Source: Limnohabitans sp. 15K (GTDB lineage Bacteria; Pseudomonadota; Gammaproteobacteria; Burkholderiales; Burkholderiaceae_C). From it: 64,000 bases of DNA. Shown one piece after another: positions 43,270 to 52,095 of this stretch. Location: the NCBI RefSeq assembly GCF_002778285.1, contig NZ_NESM01000001.1, positions 514,529 through 578,528 on the forward strand, given 5' to 3'. Position numbers and translations under genes: made by a program. Below the pieces are notes generated by a model that had not been told where the DNA came from, ran no database searches, and saw nothing but the letters and a program-made list of their open reading frames with translations. Within the stretch, counting starts at the first letter, position 1. The number at the start of each line of letters is the position of its first letter.

Positions 43270-45060
43270 TCAGAAAGCGTCAAGTGCCATGGCGGTCACG
43301 CTGTTTGCACCCTCGACGATGCTGTCGCGGATGCCTGGGGCTTTGGACAAGATGTGGTCGGCATAAAAACGCGCAGTCACCACTTTAGCAACCATGAATG
43401 CGGCGTCTTGCGATTGGGCTTCAGGCGTCAACGCAACCAACAGTGCGCGGCCCAGCTGCCAACCGGCCATCAGGTTACCGGCCAGCATCAGGTAAGGCAC
43501 GCTGCCTGCGAACACGTCATTGGGGTGGGCTTTGGTGTTGCCCGCTACAAATTCCACCACGTCCACAAAAGCTTCACGGGCTGCTTTGAGGCGTTTGGCG
43601 ACGGCTTGTGCGTCGGCGTTGCCCGATGCAGCCAATTCCCTTTCGGTCTGAGCCACTTGCGCTGCCAGCGCCTTGGCGGTCTGGCCCCCATCGCGTGCGG
43701 TCTTGCGACCCACCAAGTCGTTGGCCTGAATGGCTGTGGTGCCTTCGTAAATGGTCAAAATTTTGGCGTCGCGGTAGTACTGCGCAGCGCCCGTTTCTTC
43801 GATAAAACCCATGCCGCCGTGCACTTGAACCCCTAGGCTGGTGACCTCCAGGCTCATCTCGGTGCTGTAGCCCTTGACCAGCGGCACCATGAATTCGTAA
43901 AAGGCTGCGTTTTGCTTGCGCACATCGGCATCGGGGTGGTGGTGCGATGCGTCATAAGCAGCCGCAGCAGTAGAGGCCATGGCGCGACAGCCTTCGGTGT
44001 AGGCACGCATGGTCATCAGCATGCGGCGCACATCGGGGTGGTGAATGATGGGGCCTGCCGCGGGCAAGCTGCCGTCAACGGGGCGGCTTTGCACGCGGTC
44101 ACGCGCGTACTGCACGGCCTTTTGGTAAGCGCGCTCGGCAATCGCGATACCCTGCACGCCCACCGCGTAGCGGGCGGCGTTCATCATGATGAACATGTAC
44201 TCGAGGCCGCGGTTTTCCTGGCCCACGAGAAAGCCAACGCCGCCACCGTGGTCGCCGAACTGCAGCACGGCTGTCGGGCTGGCTTTGATGCCCAACTTGT
44301 GCTCAATGCTCACGCAATGCACATCGTTGCGCGCGCCCAGAGAGCCATCGCCATTGACCATGAATTTGGGCACCACAAACAGGCTGATGCCTTTAACGCC
44401 TTCGGGCGCGCCCACCACGCGGGCCAGCACCAAGTGCACGATGTTCTCGGCCATATCGTGCTCACCGTAGGTGATGTAGATCTTGGTGCCAAAAATTTTG
44501 AACGTGCCATCGGGCTGCGGTTCAGCGCGTGTGCGCACGGCCGCCAGGTCCGAGCCGGCTTGGGGCTCGGTCAGGTTCATGGTGCCGGTCCACTGGCCGG
44601 AGATGAGCTTTTCCAGATAAGTGGCTTTGAGTTGATCGGAACCTGCCGTCAGCAACGCTTCGATCGCGCCATCGGTGAGCAAGGGGCACAAGGCAAAAGC
44701 CATGTTGGCCGAGTTGAGCATTTCGCCGCAAGCCGCGCCAATGGTTTTGGGCAGGCCTTGACCGCCAAAGTCGGCGGGGTGCTGCAGACCTTGCCAGCCG
44801 CCTTCGGCGTACTGTTTGTAGGCATCCTTGAAGCCGGGCGTGGTGGTCACGCCGCTGCCGTTGTGGAAGGATGGGTTTTTATCGCCTTCCCAGTTCAGGG
44901 GCGAGATCACGTCTTGGTTGAGCTTGGCGCACTCCTCGAGCACTGCTTGAGCGGTTTCCAAGCCAGCATCTTCAAAGCCTGGAATCTGCGCGATCTGGTC
45001 GATGCGGGCCAAATGCTCTATGTTGAAAAGCATGTCCTTGAGGGGGGCGATATAGCTCAT
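43270..45060 (-). CDS. Acyl-CoA dehydrogenase, C-terminal-extended (DmdC-like) subfamily
   Basis: FAD enzyme of 596 residues, similar in layout to the dehydrogenase at 25.34 kb. Flavin/substrate segment [20 protein letters not shown]; catalytic Glu in [20 protein letters not shown]. The family start [20 protein letters not shown] supports ATG 45060; an upstream in-frame ATG would extend through the terminator. It passes electrons to ETF, whose genes lie just upstream on the same strand, though a terminator lies between. The natural acyl group is unknown; fatty acid or 3-methylmercaptopropionyl-type substrates are candidates. Confidence 0.88.
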   Translation of the reverse strand: MSYIAPLKDMLFNIEHLARIDQIAQIPGFEDAGLETAQAVLEECAKLNQDVISPLNWEGDKNPSFHNGSGVTTTPGFKDAYKQYAEGGWQGLQHPADFGGQGLPKTIGAACGEMLNSANMAFALCPLLTDGAIEALLTAGSDQLKATYLEKLISGQWTGTMNLTEPQAGSDLAAVRTRAEPQPDGTFKIFGTKIYITYGEHDMAENIVHLVLARVVGAPEGVKGISLFVVPKFMVNGDGSLGARNDVHCVSIEHKLGIKASPTAVLQFGDHGGGVGFLVGQENRGLEYMFIMMNAARYAVGVQGIAIAERAYQKAVQYARDRVQSRPVDGSLPAAGPIIHHPDVRRMLMTMRAYTEGCRAMASTAAAAYDASHHHPDADVRKQNAAFYEFMVPLVKGYSTEMSLEVTSLGVQVHGGMGFIEETGAAQYYRDAKILTIYEGTTAIQANDLVGRKTARDGGQTAKALAAQVAQTERELAASGNADAQAVAKRLKAAREAFVDVVEFVAGNTKAHPNDVFAGSVPYLMLAGNLMAGWQLGRALLVALTPEAQSQDAAFMVAKVVTARFYADHILSKAPGIRDSIVEGANSVTAMALDAF

Positions 45061-45104
45061 GTCTTGTCTCCGATGAAGAGTCCGAGGAAATAGGGGGCGA
45101 GTAC

Positions 45105-45133
45105 AAAAAAGACCTCTCTCGGAGGCCTTTTTT
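45105..45133. terminator. Terminator downstream of etfA
   Basis: An A-run with GACCTC, a short loop and GAGGCC with a T-run form a hairpin with one mismatch. It sits between etfA and the acyl-CoA dehydrogenase gene and would end the etfBA transcript. Confidence 0.75.
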
Positions 45134-45148
45134 GCTGTCGTCAAATCA

Positions 45149-46081
45149 TCACAGTGCGTTGGTCAATTCAGGCACAGCGGCGAACAAATCAGCCTCGAGG
45201 CCAAAGTCTGCCACGCTGAAGATTGGGGCTTCGGGGTCCTTGTTGATCGCCACGATCACCTTGGAATCCTTCATGCCCGCCAAGTGCTGGATCGCACCCG
45301 AGATGCCGCAAGCGACATACAACTGGGGTGCGACGATCTTGCCAGTCTGCCCCACTTGCAGATCGTTGGCTGCGTAGCCTGCATCGACTGCTGCGCGGCT
45401 GGCACCGATGGCGGCGCCCAGCTTGTCGGCCAGGGGCGTCATCACTTCGTTGAACTTCTCGGCGCTGCCCAAGGCACGGCCACCTGACACGATGATCTTG
45501 GCGGCGGTCAGCTCAGGGCGGTCGTTTTTGGCAATCTCGCTGCGCGTGAAACTGCTCTTGCCGCTGTCGGCCTGAGCGGCTGCGGCTTCCACAGCAGCGC
45601 TGCCACCGGTGGCGGCTGCGGCGTCAAAGCCGGTGGTGCGCACGGTGATGACTTTGGTGCCATCGGTACTTTGCACAGTGGCGATGGCGTTGCCTGCGTA
45701 GATCGGGCGCTCGAACGTGTCGGCCGAGATGACTTGGGTCACGTCACTGATTTGAGCCACATCGAGCTTGGCCGCCACGCGAGGGGCCACGTTTTTGCCA
45801 GCCGCGGTGGCTGGGAACAGGATGTGGCTGTAGTTGGCGGCGATGGCGAGCACTTGGGCTGCGACGTTTTCGGCCAAGCCGTGGGCCAGGGCTTCACTGT
45901 CAGCGTGGATGACTTTGGCAACGCCAGCGATTTGGGCAGCAGCAGCAGCGGCTGCGGCTGCGTTGTGGCCCGCGACGAGCACATGCACGTCACCACCGCA
46001 TGCGGCGGCAGCTGTCACGGTGTTCAGGGTAGCGCCCTTGATCGAGGCGTTGTCGTGTTCGGCAATAACGAGTGCGGTCAT
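45149..46081 (-). CDS. etfA: Electron transfer flavoprotein, alpha subunit
   Basis: FAD-binding subunit (310 residues) of the heterodimeric ETF that takes electrons from acyl-CoA dehydrogenases to ETF-quinone oxidoreductase. C-terminal FAD signature: [37 protein letters not shown] and [17 protein letters not shown]. An Ala-rich stretch in the N-terminal half ([15 protein letters not shown]) is a little unusual but within the helix expected there. It follows etfB with a 2-bp gap. Confidence 0.95.
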   Translation of the reverse strand: MTALVIAEHDNASIKGATLNTVTAAAACGGDVHVLVAGHNAAAAAAAAAQIAGVAKVIHADSEALAHGLAENVAAQVLAIAANYSHILFPATAAGKNVAPRVAAKLDVAQISDVTQVISADTFERPIYAGNAIATVQSTDGTKVITVRTTGFDAAAATGGSAAVEAAAAQADSGKSSFTRSEIAKNDRPELTAAKIIVSGGRALGSAEKFNEVMTPLADKLGAAIGASRAAVDAGYAANDLQVGQTGKIVAPQLYVACGISGAIQHLAGMKDSKVIVAINKDPEAPIFSVADFGLEADLFAAVPELTNAL

Positions 46082-46083
46082 GA

Positions 46084-46839
46084 TCAGATTACCTTTGCAA
46101 CATTCTTGAGTTTGTCCACCAAGGTGGCGACATCGGGCACCTTGATGCCGGCGCTGCGCTTGGCAGGCTCAGCCACTTTCAAAGTCTTGATGCGGGGAGC
46201 CACATCGACGCCCAGGTCTTCTGGCTTGAAGTTATCGAGCTGCTTTTTCTTGGCCTTCATGATGTTGGGCAGCGTCACATAACGCGGCTCGTTCAGGCGC
46301 AAGTCGGTGGTCACCACCGCAGGCAAGCTGATGCTGAGCACTTCCAAACCACCATCGATCTCGCGAGTGACTTGGGCTTTGCCATCCACGATTTCCACTT
46401 TGGAAGCGAAAGTGGCTTGGGGCAAATCGGCCAAAGCCGCCAACATCTGACCGGTCTGGTTGCAGTCGTCGTCAATGGCTTGCTTGCCCAAAATGATCAG
46501 ACCGGGTTGTTCTTTATCCACCAAGGCTTTGAGCAGCTTGGCCACAGCCAAAGGCTGCAGGTCCAAGTCGGCTGGGGTCTCCACCAGAATCCCGCGATCG
46601 GCACCAATGGCCATGGCGGTGCGCAAGGTTTCTTGGCACTGGGCCACACCACAAGAAACAGCGATCACCTCCGTGGCGAAGCCTTTTTCTTTCAAGCGCA
46701 CGGCTTCTTCGACGGCAATCTCGTCAAACGGATTCATGCTCATCTTGACGTTGGCAATGTCCACGCCCGAACCATCGGACTTGACGCGCACTTTGACGTT
46801 GTAGTCCACGACCCGCTTCACGGGAACCAGAATTTTCAT
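46084..46839 (-). CDS. etfB: Electron transfer flavoprotein, beta subunit
   Basis: AMP-binding subunit (251 residues) of ETF. Family segments: [39 protein letters not shown] and the ETF beta signature [20 protein letters not shown] near the C-terminus with KAKKKQL. RBS GGAGAAGC lies upstream of ATG 46839. It is first in the etfBA operon; two palindromes lie in the upstream region shared with the TRAP transporter. Confidence 0.95.
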   Translation of the reverse strand: MKILVPVKRVVDYNVKVRVKSDGSGVDIANVKMSMNPFDEIAVEEAVRLKEKGFATEVIAVSCGVAQCQETLRTAMAIGADRGILVETPADLDLQPLAVAKLLKALVDKEQPGLIILGKQAIDDDCNQTGQMLAALADLPQATFASKVEIVDGKAQVTREIDGGLEVLSISLPAVVTTDLRLNEPRYVTLPNIMKAKKKQLDNFKPEDLGVDVAPRIKTLKVAEPAKRSAGIKVPDVATLVDKLKNVAKVI

Positions 46840-46905
46840 GAAAGCTTCTCCATTGAAAGATCAAAACAGGCAAGGCATGTGGGTATGGCACTGGCCAATT
46901 TGCAC

Positions 46906-46923
46906 ATTGACGTATACGTCAAT
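46906..46923. promoter_or_regulatory. 18-bp perfect palindrome upstream of etfB
   Basis: ATTGACGTATACGTCAAT is a perfect dyad 67 bp before the etfB start. Its ACGT-containing arms look like operators of regulators that control fatty-acid or branched-chain acyl degradation in proteobacteria (LiuR or FadP-like), which would suit etf genes. The naming of the regulator is inference. Confidence 0.6.
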
Positions 46924-47033
46924 TTTGCCTCAAAACAGCGTGTCGAACACGCCATTATCGACAAAAAAGCACGGTCGTTCGAATTTTTTCACATGCCCAT
47001 AAAGTTTTTTAGAAGGCCGCACAGGACAATTAA

Positions 47034-47049
47034 CCGACCAAAAGGTCGG
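47034..47049. promoter_or_regulatory. Second palindrome in the etfB/dctP divergent region
   Basis: CCGACC-AAAA-GGTCGG is a perfect 6-bp-arm dyad about 82 bp upstream of the TRAP binding-protein gene. The arm type is common at TetR-family operators. It may control the TRAP genes or the etf operon. The rest of the 291-bp region holds nothing else that I can recognise. Confidence 0.5.
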
Positions 47050-47130
47050 GAAATCAGGGTAAGCATGGATTCAGTCTCAGTGCGATACCGTTTAGATTAT
47101 GTTTTGTAACCAATTAAATGGAGCTTCCTC

Positions 47131-48150
47131 ATGAAAAAAACCCTGATTTCCATGGCTGTTGTGGCCTTGTCCAGCTTGACCGGATTTGCCCAGGCTCAAA
47201 CCGTTTTGACGGTATCTAGCTGGGTTCCACCAACGCACGGCTTGACCGTGGCCCAAAAGGAATGGTGCGACGCACTGACCGCTAAAACGTCCAACCGCGT
47301 TCGCTGCAACATCCTGCCCCGCGCAGTCACACCTGCACCGGGTACTTTTGACGCCGTGAAAAACGGCCTGGTGGATGTTTCTTTCACAGTGCATGGTTAC
47401 ACCCCCGGACGTTTTGTGCTGACACAAATGACCGAGTTCCCTTTCTTGGGCGATCGTGCCGAGCCCCTGTCTGTGGCGTTCAACCGCATTGCGAGCAAGC
47501 ACCCCGAATTCGCTGCCGAACACCAAGGCGTGAAAGTGTTGGGCTATTTCACCCACGGCCCAGGCATCGTGTTCAACACCAAGAAGCCTCTCGAAAAAGT
47601 GGAAGACCTCACGGGCCTGAAGTTCCGTGTGGGTGGCGGCATGGTGAACGAAATTTCCAAGGCACTGGACATGAACGTCACCCTCAAACCCGCACCGGAC
47701 TCCTATGAACTGCTGTCCAGCGGCGTCATGGACGGCACCTTGTTCCCAGCCGAATCGACCGACTCTTTCAAAATCGACAAAATCATCAAGCACGCCACCA
47801 CGTTCCCAGGTGGCCTGTACAACACCAGTTTTGTGTTCATGATGAACCCGGCCAAGTACAACAGCCTGTCGGCTGAAGACAAGAAAGCGGTCGATGAATT
47901 GTCTGGCGACGCCGTGGCCAGCCGTTTTGGCAAATCATGGGACCGCGTGGACGACATCGCCTTGGCCAACATGCAAAAGAACGGCGTGAAGGTCATCAAA
48001 GCCAACAATGGCTTCATCAGCGGCGTGACGGTTCGTGTCAGCAAATTGGAGCGCGACTGGGTGCAAGCGGCCAAAGCCAAGGGCCTGAAAGACCCATCCG
48101 GTGCATTGTCTGAATTCCGCGCAGAGATCGCCAAATTGCAAAAGCAATAA
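47131..48150 (+). CDS. dctP: TRAP transporter periplasmic binding protein (DctP-type)
   Basis: Extracytoplasmic solute receptor of 339 residues. Signal peptide MKKTLISMAVVALSSLTGFA with cleavage near AQA-Q. The family pattern PPTHGLTVAQKEWCDALTAK, GLKFRVGGGMVNEISKALD and SGVMDGTLFPAESTDSFKID is present, with the conserved Arg in KFRVGG that clamps the carboxylate of organic-acid ligands. RBS GGAGCTTCCTC lies ahead of ATG 47131. Ligand is probably a carboxylic acid; identity unknown. Confidence 0.9.
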   Translation: MKKTLISMAVVALSSLTGFAQAQTVLTVSSWVPPTHGLTVAQKEWCDALTAKTSNRVRCNILPRAVTPAPGTFDAVKNGLVDVSFTVHGYTPGRFVLTQMTEFPFLGDRAEPLSVAFNRIASKHPEFAAEHQGVKVLGYFTHGPGIVFNTKKPLEKVEDLTGLKFRVGGGMVNEISKALDMNVTLKPAPDSYELLSSGVMDGTLFPAESTDSFKIDKIIKHATTFPGGLYNTSFVFMMNPAKYNSLSAEDKKAVDELSGDAVASRFGKSWDRVDDIALANMQKNGVKVIKANNGFISGVTVRVSKLERDWVQAAKAKGLKDPSGALSEFRAEIAKLQKQ

Positions 48151-48194
48151 TCAGATGCTTTGTCATGAGCCAAGTCACCGCGGGTGATGAGGCA

Positions 48195-48230
48195 ACGGTA
48201 CCTGACTGCACATCAGGTACCGTTTTTTTT
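48195..48230 (+). terminator. Terminator/attenuator between dctP and dctQ
   Basis: ACGGTACCTGA, a 7-nt loop and TCAGGTACCGT make an 11-bp stem followed by a run of T residues. Placed inside the operon just before dctQ, it should let only part of the transcription continue, giving an excess of binding protein. Confidence 0.88.
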
Positions 48231-48241
48231 AGGAGTGTCGT

Positions 48242-48724
48242 TTGAAAAAATCTCTGGAAATTGTCTGTGGAACTTTGGCAGGACTGGCTTTGTTGGCCAT
48301 CATGTTGCTGACGTTTTTAGATGTCTCGGGTCGAAAACTGCTGTCTCATTCCATCACAGGGTCTTTGGAATTAACGGAACTGTTGATGGTGGTGGTGATC
48401 TTTGGTGCGCTGCCCTTGGTCTCGCTCAAAGGCGAACACGTTGTGTTTGACTCCCTGGACGCCATGTGGCCCGCTTGGTTCAAGCGCTTACAGCGTGCCT
48501 TGGTGGACATCGTTTGCGCGGCCTTATTGATGGGACTGGCCTACCTGATGTGGAACACAGGGGGCGAATTCGCGGTCACCGGGGAAACCACGGCTCAACT
48601 GAAAATCACCAAAGCCCCCTTCATTCAAGGCATGGGGCTGCTTTGCGGGCTGACCGCCTTGGTTCACCTGGTCAAAGCATTCTGGCCATCTGACGAAGAA
48701 TCGTCTGAAGGAGGCACCCTGTGA
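48242..48724 (+). CDS. dctQ: TRAP transporter small membrane subunit (DctQ-type), TTG start
   Basis: Four-segment membrane protein of 160 residues that pairs with DctM. The hydrophobic start LEIVCGTLAGLALLAIMLLT, FLDVSGRKLL and ELTELLMVVVIFGALPLVSL are typical. The TTG at 48242 is taken as start because TTTAGGAG lies 6 bp upstream and the first in-frame ATG is inside membrane segment 1. The stop overlaps the dctM GTG start. Confidence 0.85.
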   Translation: MKKSLEIVCGTLAGLALLAIMLLTFLDVSGRKLLSHSITGSLELTELLMVVVIFGALPLVSLKGEHVVFDSLDAMWPAWFKRLQRALVDIVCAALLMGLAYLMWNTGGEFAVTGETTAQLKITKAPFIQGMGLLCGLTALVHLVKAFWPSDEESSEGGTL

Positions 48725-50013
48725 CCGAAGCTCTGCTTGGATTTGTCGCCATCTTTGTGCTGGCCCTCATGCGCATGCCTTTGGCTTTTTCAATGGGTCT
48801 CGTAGGCATCGTGGGCATTGGCCTGACGCGAGGCTGGATGCCCGCACTGGCCAGTACCGCGCAGGTCGTTCATGAAACCGGTTTTGCCTACACCCTGTCG
48901 GTGATTCCTTTGTTCATTCTCATGGGCAACTTCGTCGCCCGGGCAGGTTTGGCCCATGAACTCTTTCATGCGGCCTACACCTTCATCGGCCACCGCAGAG
49001 GCGGCCTGGCGCATGCCACCATTGCGGCTTGTGCGGGTTTTGGTGCCATTTGTGGCTCGTCCATTGCCACGGCGGCGACCATGAGCAAGGTGGCCTACCC
49101 CTCCATGAAAAAGATCGGTTACAGCGATGCGCTGTCCACAGGCGTGATTGCTGCGGGCGGCACCCTGGGCATCATGATTCCGCCGTCGACCATCATGGTG
49201 ATCTACGGCATCATTACCGAAACCCACATTGGCAAACTGTTTGCAGCGGGCGTCATTCCTGGCGTCCTGACGGCCATCTTGATGATGGTCGCCGTGGTCA
49301 TCATGACCTCACGCGACCCCGAACACGCCCCTCCGGGTGAGAAATTCACCTGGGAACAGCGCTGGGCCGCTTTGCGCGGCATTTGGGGCGTTTTGCTGTT
49401 GGTGTTCGTGGTGCTGGGTGGCATTTATGGCGGCTTCTTCACCGCCACAGAAGGCGCGGGCATGGGCGCCATGGGTGCATTCTTGTTTGCATTGGCGCGC
49501 AAAGCGCTGAGCAAAGAGGTTTTGCTTCAGGTCCTCATCGAATCGGCCAGAACCACCGCCATGCTGTTCACCTTGCTGATTGCCGCCACGATTTTTGCCA
49601 ACTTCGTGAACTACACCAGCTTGCCTTTTGAACTCAAAGACTGGATCACCGGCCTGGGTCTGTCACCGATCATGATCGTGGGCGCCATGATGCTCATCTA
49701 TGTGCTGCTGGGCACGGTGATGGAAGAGCTCACCATGGTCTTGCTGACCATTCCCTTGTTCTTCCCCATCGTCGTACAACTGGGTTTTGACCCCGTGTGG
49801 TTTGGCGTGCTGATCGTCATGGTCATTCAAATTGGTTTGATCTCGCCACCTGTGGGCATGAACCTCTTTGTGCTCAACACCTTGCTGCCTAAGGTCGGCT
49901 TGGGCACCATCTTCCGTGGCGTGTGGCCGCTGGTGCTGGTGCTGGTGATCACGCTGGGCATCTTGCTGGCTTTTCCAAGCTTGAGCTTGTGGTTGCCCTC
50001 CATGATGGACTGA
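48721..50013 (+). CDS. dctM: TRAP transporter large permease (DctM-type)
   Basis: Main membrane subunit of 430 residues with about twelve hydrophobic segments. Signature segments are CGSSIATAATMSKVAYPSMK, GTLGIMIPPSTIMVIYGI and ISPPVGMNLFVLNTLLPKVG. GTG start at 48721 overlaps the dctQ stop (GTGA) and has AAGGAGG upstream. With DctP and DctQ it forms a sodium-dependent secondary uptake system for an organic acid. Confidence 0.92.
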   Translation: MTEALLGFVAIFVLALMRMPLAFSMGLVGIVGIGLTRGWMPALASTAQVVHETGFAYTLSVIPLFILMGNFVARAGLAHELFHAAYTFIGHRRGGLAHATIAACAGFGAICGSSIATAATMSKVAYPSMKKIGYSDALSTGVIAAGGTLGIMIPPSTIMVIYGIITETHIGKLFAAGVIPGVLTAILMMVAVVIMTSRDPEHAPPGEKFTWEQRWAALRGIWGVLLLVFVVLGGIYGGFFTATEGAGMGAMGAFLFALARKALSKEVLLQVLIESARTTAMLFTLLIAATIFANFVNYTSLPFELKDWITGLGLSPIMIVGAMMLIYVLLGTVMEELTMVLLTIPLFFPIVVQLGFDPVWFGVLIVMVIQIGLISPPVGMNLFVLNTLLPKVGLGTIFRGVWPLVLVLVITLGILLAFPSLSLWLPSMMD

Positions 50014-50034
50014 GCAATCTGAGCATCAAACCCC

Positions 50035-50063
50035 AAAGGCACACCCGAAGGTGTGCCTTTTTT
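50035..50063. terminator. Bidirectional terminator between dctM and the MscS gene
   Basis: AAAGGCACACC, CGAA loop, GGTGTGCCTTT plus T residues: an 11-bp stem with A and T tracts between convergent genes. Confidence 0.92.
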
Positions 50064-51331
50064 CATGCCGACATGTGCACCACCCGCTGCGGAAACGGGA
50101 TTTCAATGCCATGCGCCTGCAGGGTTTTGAGAATCGCCAAATGGATGTCTGACTTGAGGTTCAGGGGCCCGGTGTCCGAGTCGTCAAACCAATAGTTCAC
50201 GGTGAACTCCAGTCCATCCGCGCCAAAGTTCGATAAAGCCACCAAGGGCGAAGGCTCGGCCAACACTTTGGGTTGCGCCTGGCAGGCTTGCAGCAGCCAG
50301 GCCATGACTTCATCCACAGGGGCGTTGTAAGCCACCGTCACGGTGGTCGACTGCGCGATCTTGGAGTCCGACAAAGACAAATTTTCCACCCGCTGTGTGA
50401 TCAGCATTTCGTTGGGCACGATCGACTCGCGCCCGTTCGGCGACCGGATGACGGTGTAGCGGGCCTTGATGTCGGTGATGCGGCCTTCAAAACCATCCAC
50501 CTTGACGTTGTCCCCAATGCGCATGCTGCGCTCGGCCAAGATGACAAACCCGCTGACATAGTTGGCCGCAAGCTTTTGCAGGCCAAAGCCGATGCCCACA
50601 CCCACGGCACCGCCCAGCACCGACAAAGCGGTCAAATCGATGCCCACCGACGACAGCGCCAACAGCAGGCCCACAAACATGAGCAAGGCCCGCACTGTGT
50701 TGCTGATCACTTTGCGCAAAGACAAATCGCTGCCCGTAGCGGACTTGAGCAAGCGTGACTCCAAGGCCGCGGAAATCCATAGGGTCACGATCAAGACCAA
50801 GCCTGCCGTCAGCGCACCTTCCAACAACGTGCGCACCGACAACATGGAGCTGCCCACCTTCCAGCGGATCTGGTCCAACTCATCCAGGATCAAGGGCAAC
50901 ACACCCGTGACCCAGAACACCACCGCCAACCAGGCGATCCAGGAAATCGTGCGCTCCAATACCCGCACAAATGGCGCTTCGTTGAAGGCCACCTGCAAGA
51001 CCTTGACCCCCAAACGGATCACGGCCAGCGAGATGCACACGGGCAACAAAATACCGAACATCGGGTTTGGATGCTCATCGGTCAACAAGGTACGCGCTAC
51101 AAAGGTCAAGCCGAGTAACAGGCTTGGAAACAAAACCCCGTCAATCAAGCGCTTGCCCAGCAAAACCGACAAGGCCTGCTCTGCAAACGTTTTGCGAATA
51201 CCCCAAACCATCACCCAAGATAGCACCACACAAACCGCAAACGCCATCAGCACTTGAAGCGACTCGGCGCGGGCCAAGGCGCTCAACCACGCCAAAGGGT
51301 CAGCAATGTTCAAAGATTTCAAACCCGCCAT
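50063..51331 (-). CDS. Mechanosensitive ion channel, MscS family
   Basis: Membrane channel of 422 residues. Five to six hydrophobic segments in the N-terminal half lead to the pore helix and MscS domain: TALSVLGGAVGVGIGFGLQK then LAANYVSGFVILAERSMRIG and GDNVKVDGFEGRITDIKARY. The C-terminal cytoplasmic domain follows (IVPNEMLITQRVENLSLSD). Start ATG 51331 lies 13 bp inside the upstream crotonase gene, suggesting translational coupling. It protects against hypo-osmotic shock. Confidence 0.88.
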   Translation of the reverse strand: MAGLKSLNIADPLAWLSALARAESLQVLMAFAVCVVLSWVMVWGIRKTFAEQALSVLLGKRLIDGVLFPSLLLGLTFVARTLLTDEHPNPMFGILLPVCISLAVIRLGVKVLQVAFNEAPFVRVLERTISWIAWLAVVFWVTGVLPLILDELDQIRWKVGSSMLSVRTLLEGALTAGLVLIVTLWISAALESRLLKSATGSDLSLRKVISNTVRALLMFVGLLLALSSVGIDLTALSVLGGAVGVGIGFGLQKLAANYVSGFVILAERSMRIGDNVKVDGFEGRITDIKARYTVIRSPNGRESIVPNEMLITQRVENLSLSDSKIAQSTTVTVAYNAPVDEVMAWLLQACQAQPKVLAEPSPLVALSNFGADGLEFTVNYWFDDSDTGPLNLKSDIHLAILKTLQAHGIEIPFPQRVVHMSA

Positions 51332-52095
51332 GACGGTGTCCTTTTGTCGATGAAGGCCTGAACGCCTTCTTGGGCCACAGCGTCCATCATGTTGCAAGCC
51401 ATGGTTTGGCCAGCCAATTGGTAGGCGGCTTCGATGCCCATTTCGCGCTGTTGGTAAAACAAGGCCTTGCCCAAGCGAACCGCCTCACGGGGCTTGGCCA
51501 AAATAGCTTGGACCAAGTCGTCTACCTGCGAATTCAGTTCATCGGCCGCGCAAACCCGATTCACCAGACCACGGCGACACGCCTCGTCGGCGGATATGAA
51601 GCCACCCGTCAGCAGCATTTCCATCGCTTGCTTGGCGTGCATGTTGCGCACCAGCGGCACGCTGGGCGTGGCGCAAAACAGACCCACATCGATGCCGTTC
51701 ACCCCAAAGGTGGCGCTGTCTGCCGTCACAGCCAAATCGCATTGCGCCACCAGCTGGCAACCGGCCGCCGTAGCCAAGCCCTGCACACGGGCGATCACGG
51801 GCACTGGCAACTTTTGGATTGCCAGCATCATGCGGGTGCATTGGGCGAAGAGTTTTTGGTAATAAGCCAACTCGGGCTGGGCCCGCATTTCTTTCAAATT
51901 GTGACCAGCGCAAAAAGCCTTGCCCGTTGCGCCCAGCACCACCACACGGGCCTGCTCGTCTTGCGCAATTTGGTCCAAACTTTGCTGCAATGCCGTGAGC
52001 ATGTCCTCGCTCAAAGTGTTGAAGCTGGCGGGGCTGTTGAGCGTGAGGCGGTGAACACCCTTCGCATCGCGTTGGTGCAAAAGTAAATCAGACAT
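51319..52095 (-). CDS. Enoyl-CoA hydratase/isomerase family protein (ECHDC3-like)
   Basis: Crotonase-fold protein of 258 residues. Oxyanion-hole segments are AFCAGHNLKEMRA and GLATAAGCQLVAQCDLAVTA, and the later segment FGVNGIDVGLFCATPSVPLV resembles the ECHDC3 group, where the usual catalytic Glu positions are not conserved. Start ATG 52095 overlaps the deacetylase gene by 8 bp. It is the middle gene of a deacetylase-crotonase-MscS overlapping set. Substrate unknown. Confidence 0.82.
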   Translation of the reverse strand: MSDLLLHQRDAKGVHRLTLNSPASFNTLSEDMLTALQQSLDQIAQDEQARVVVLGATGKAFCAGHNLKEMRAQPELAYYQKLFAQCTRMMLAIQKLPVPVIARVQGLATAAGCQLVAQCDLAVTADSATFGVNGIDVGLFCATPSVPLVRNMHAKQAMEMLLTGGFISADEACRRGLVNRVCAADELNSQVDDLVQAILAKPREAVRLGKALFYQQREMGIEAAYQLAGQTMACNMMDAVAQEGVQAFIDKRTPSWRV

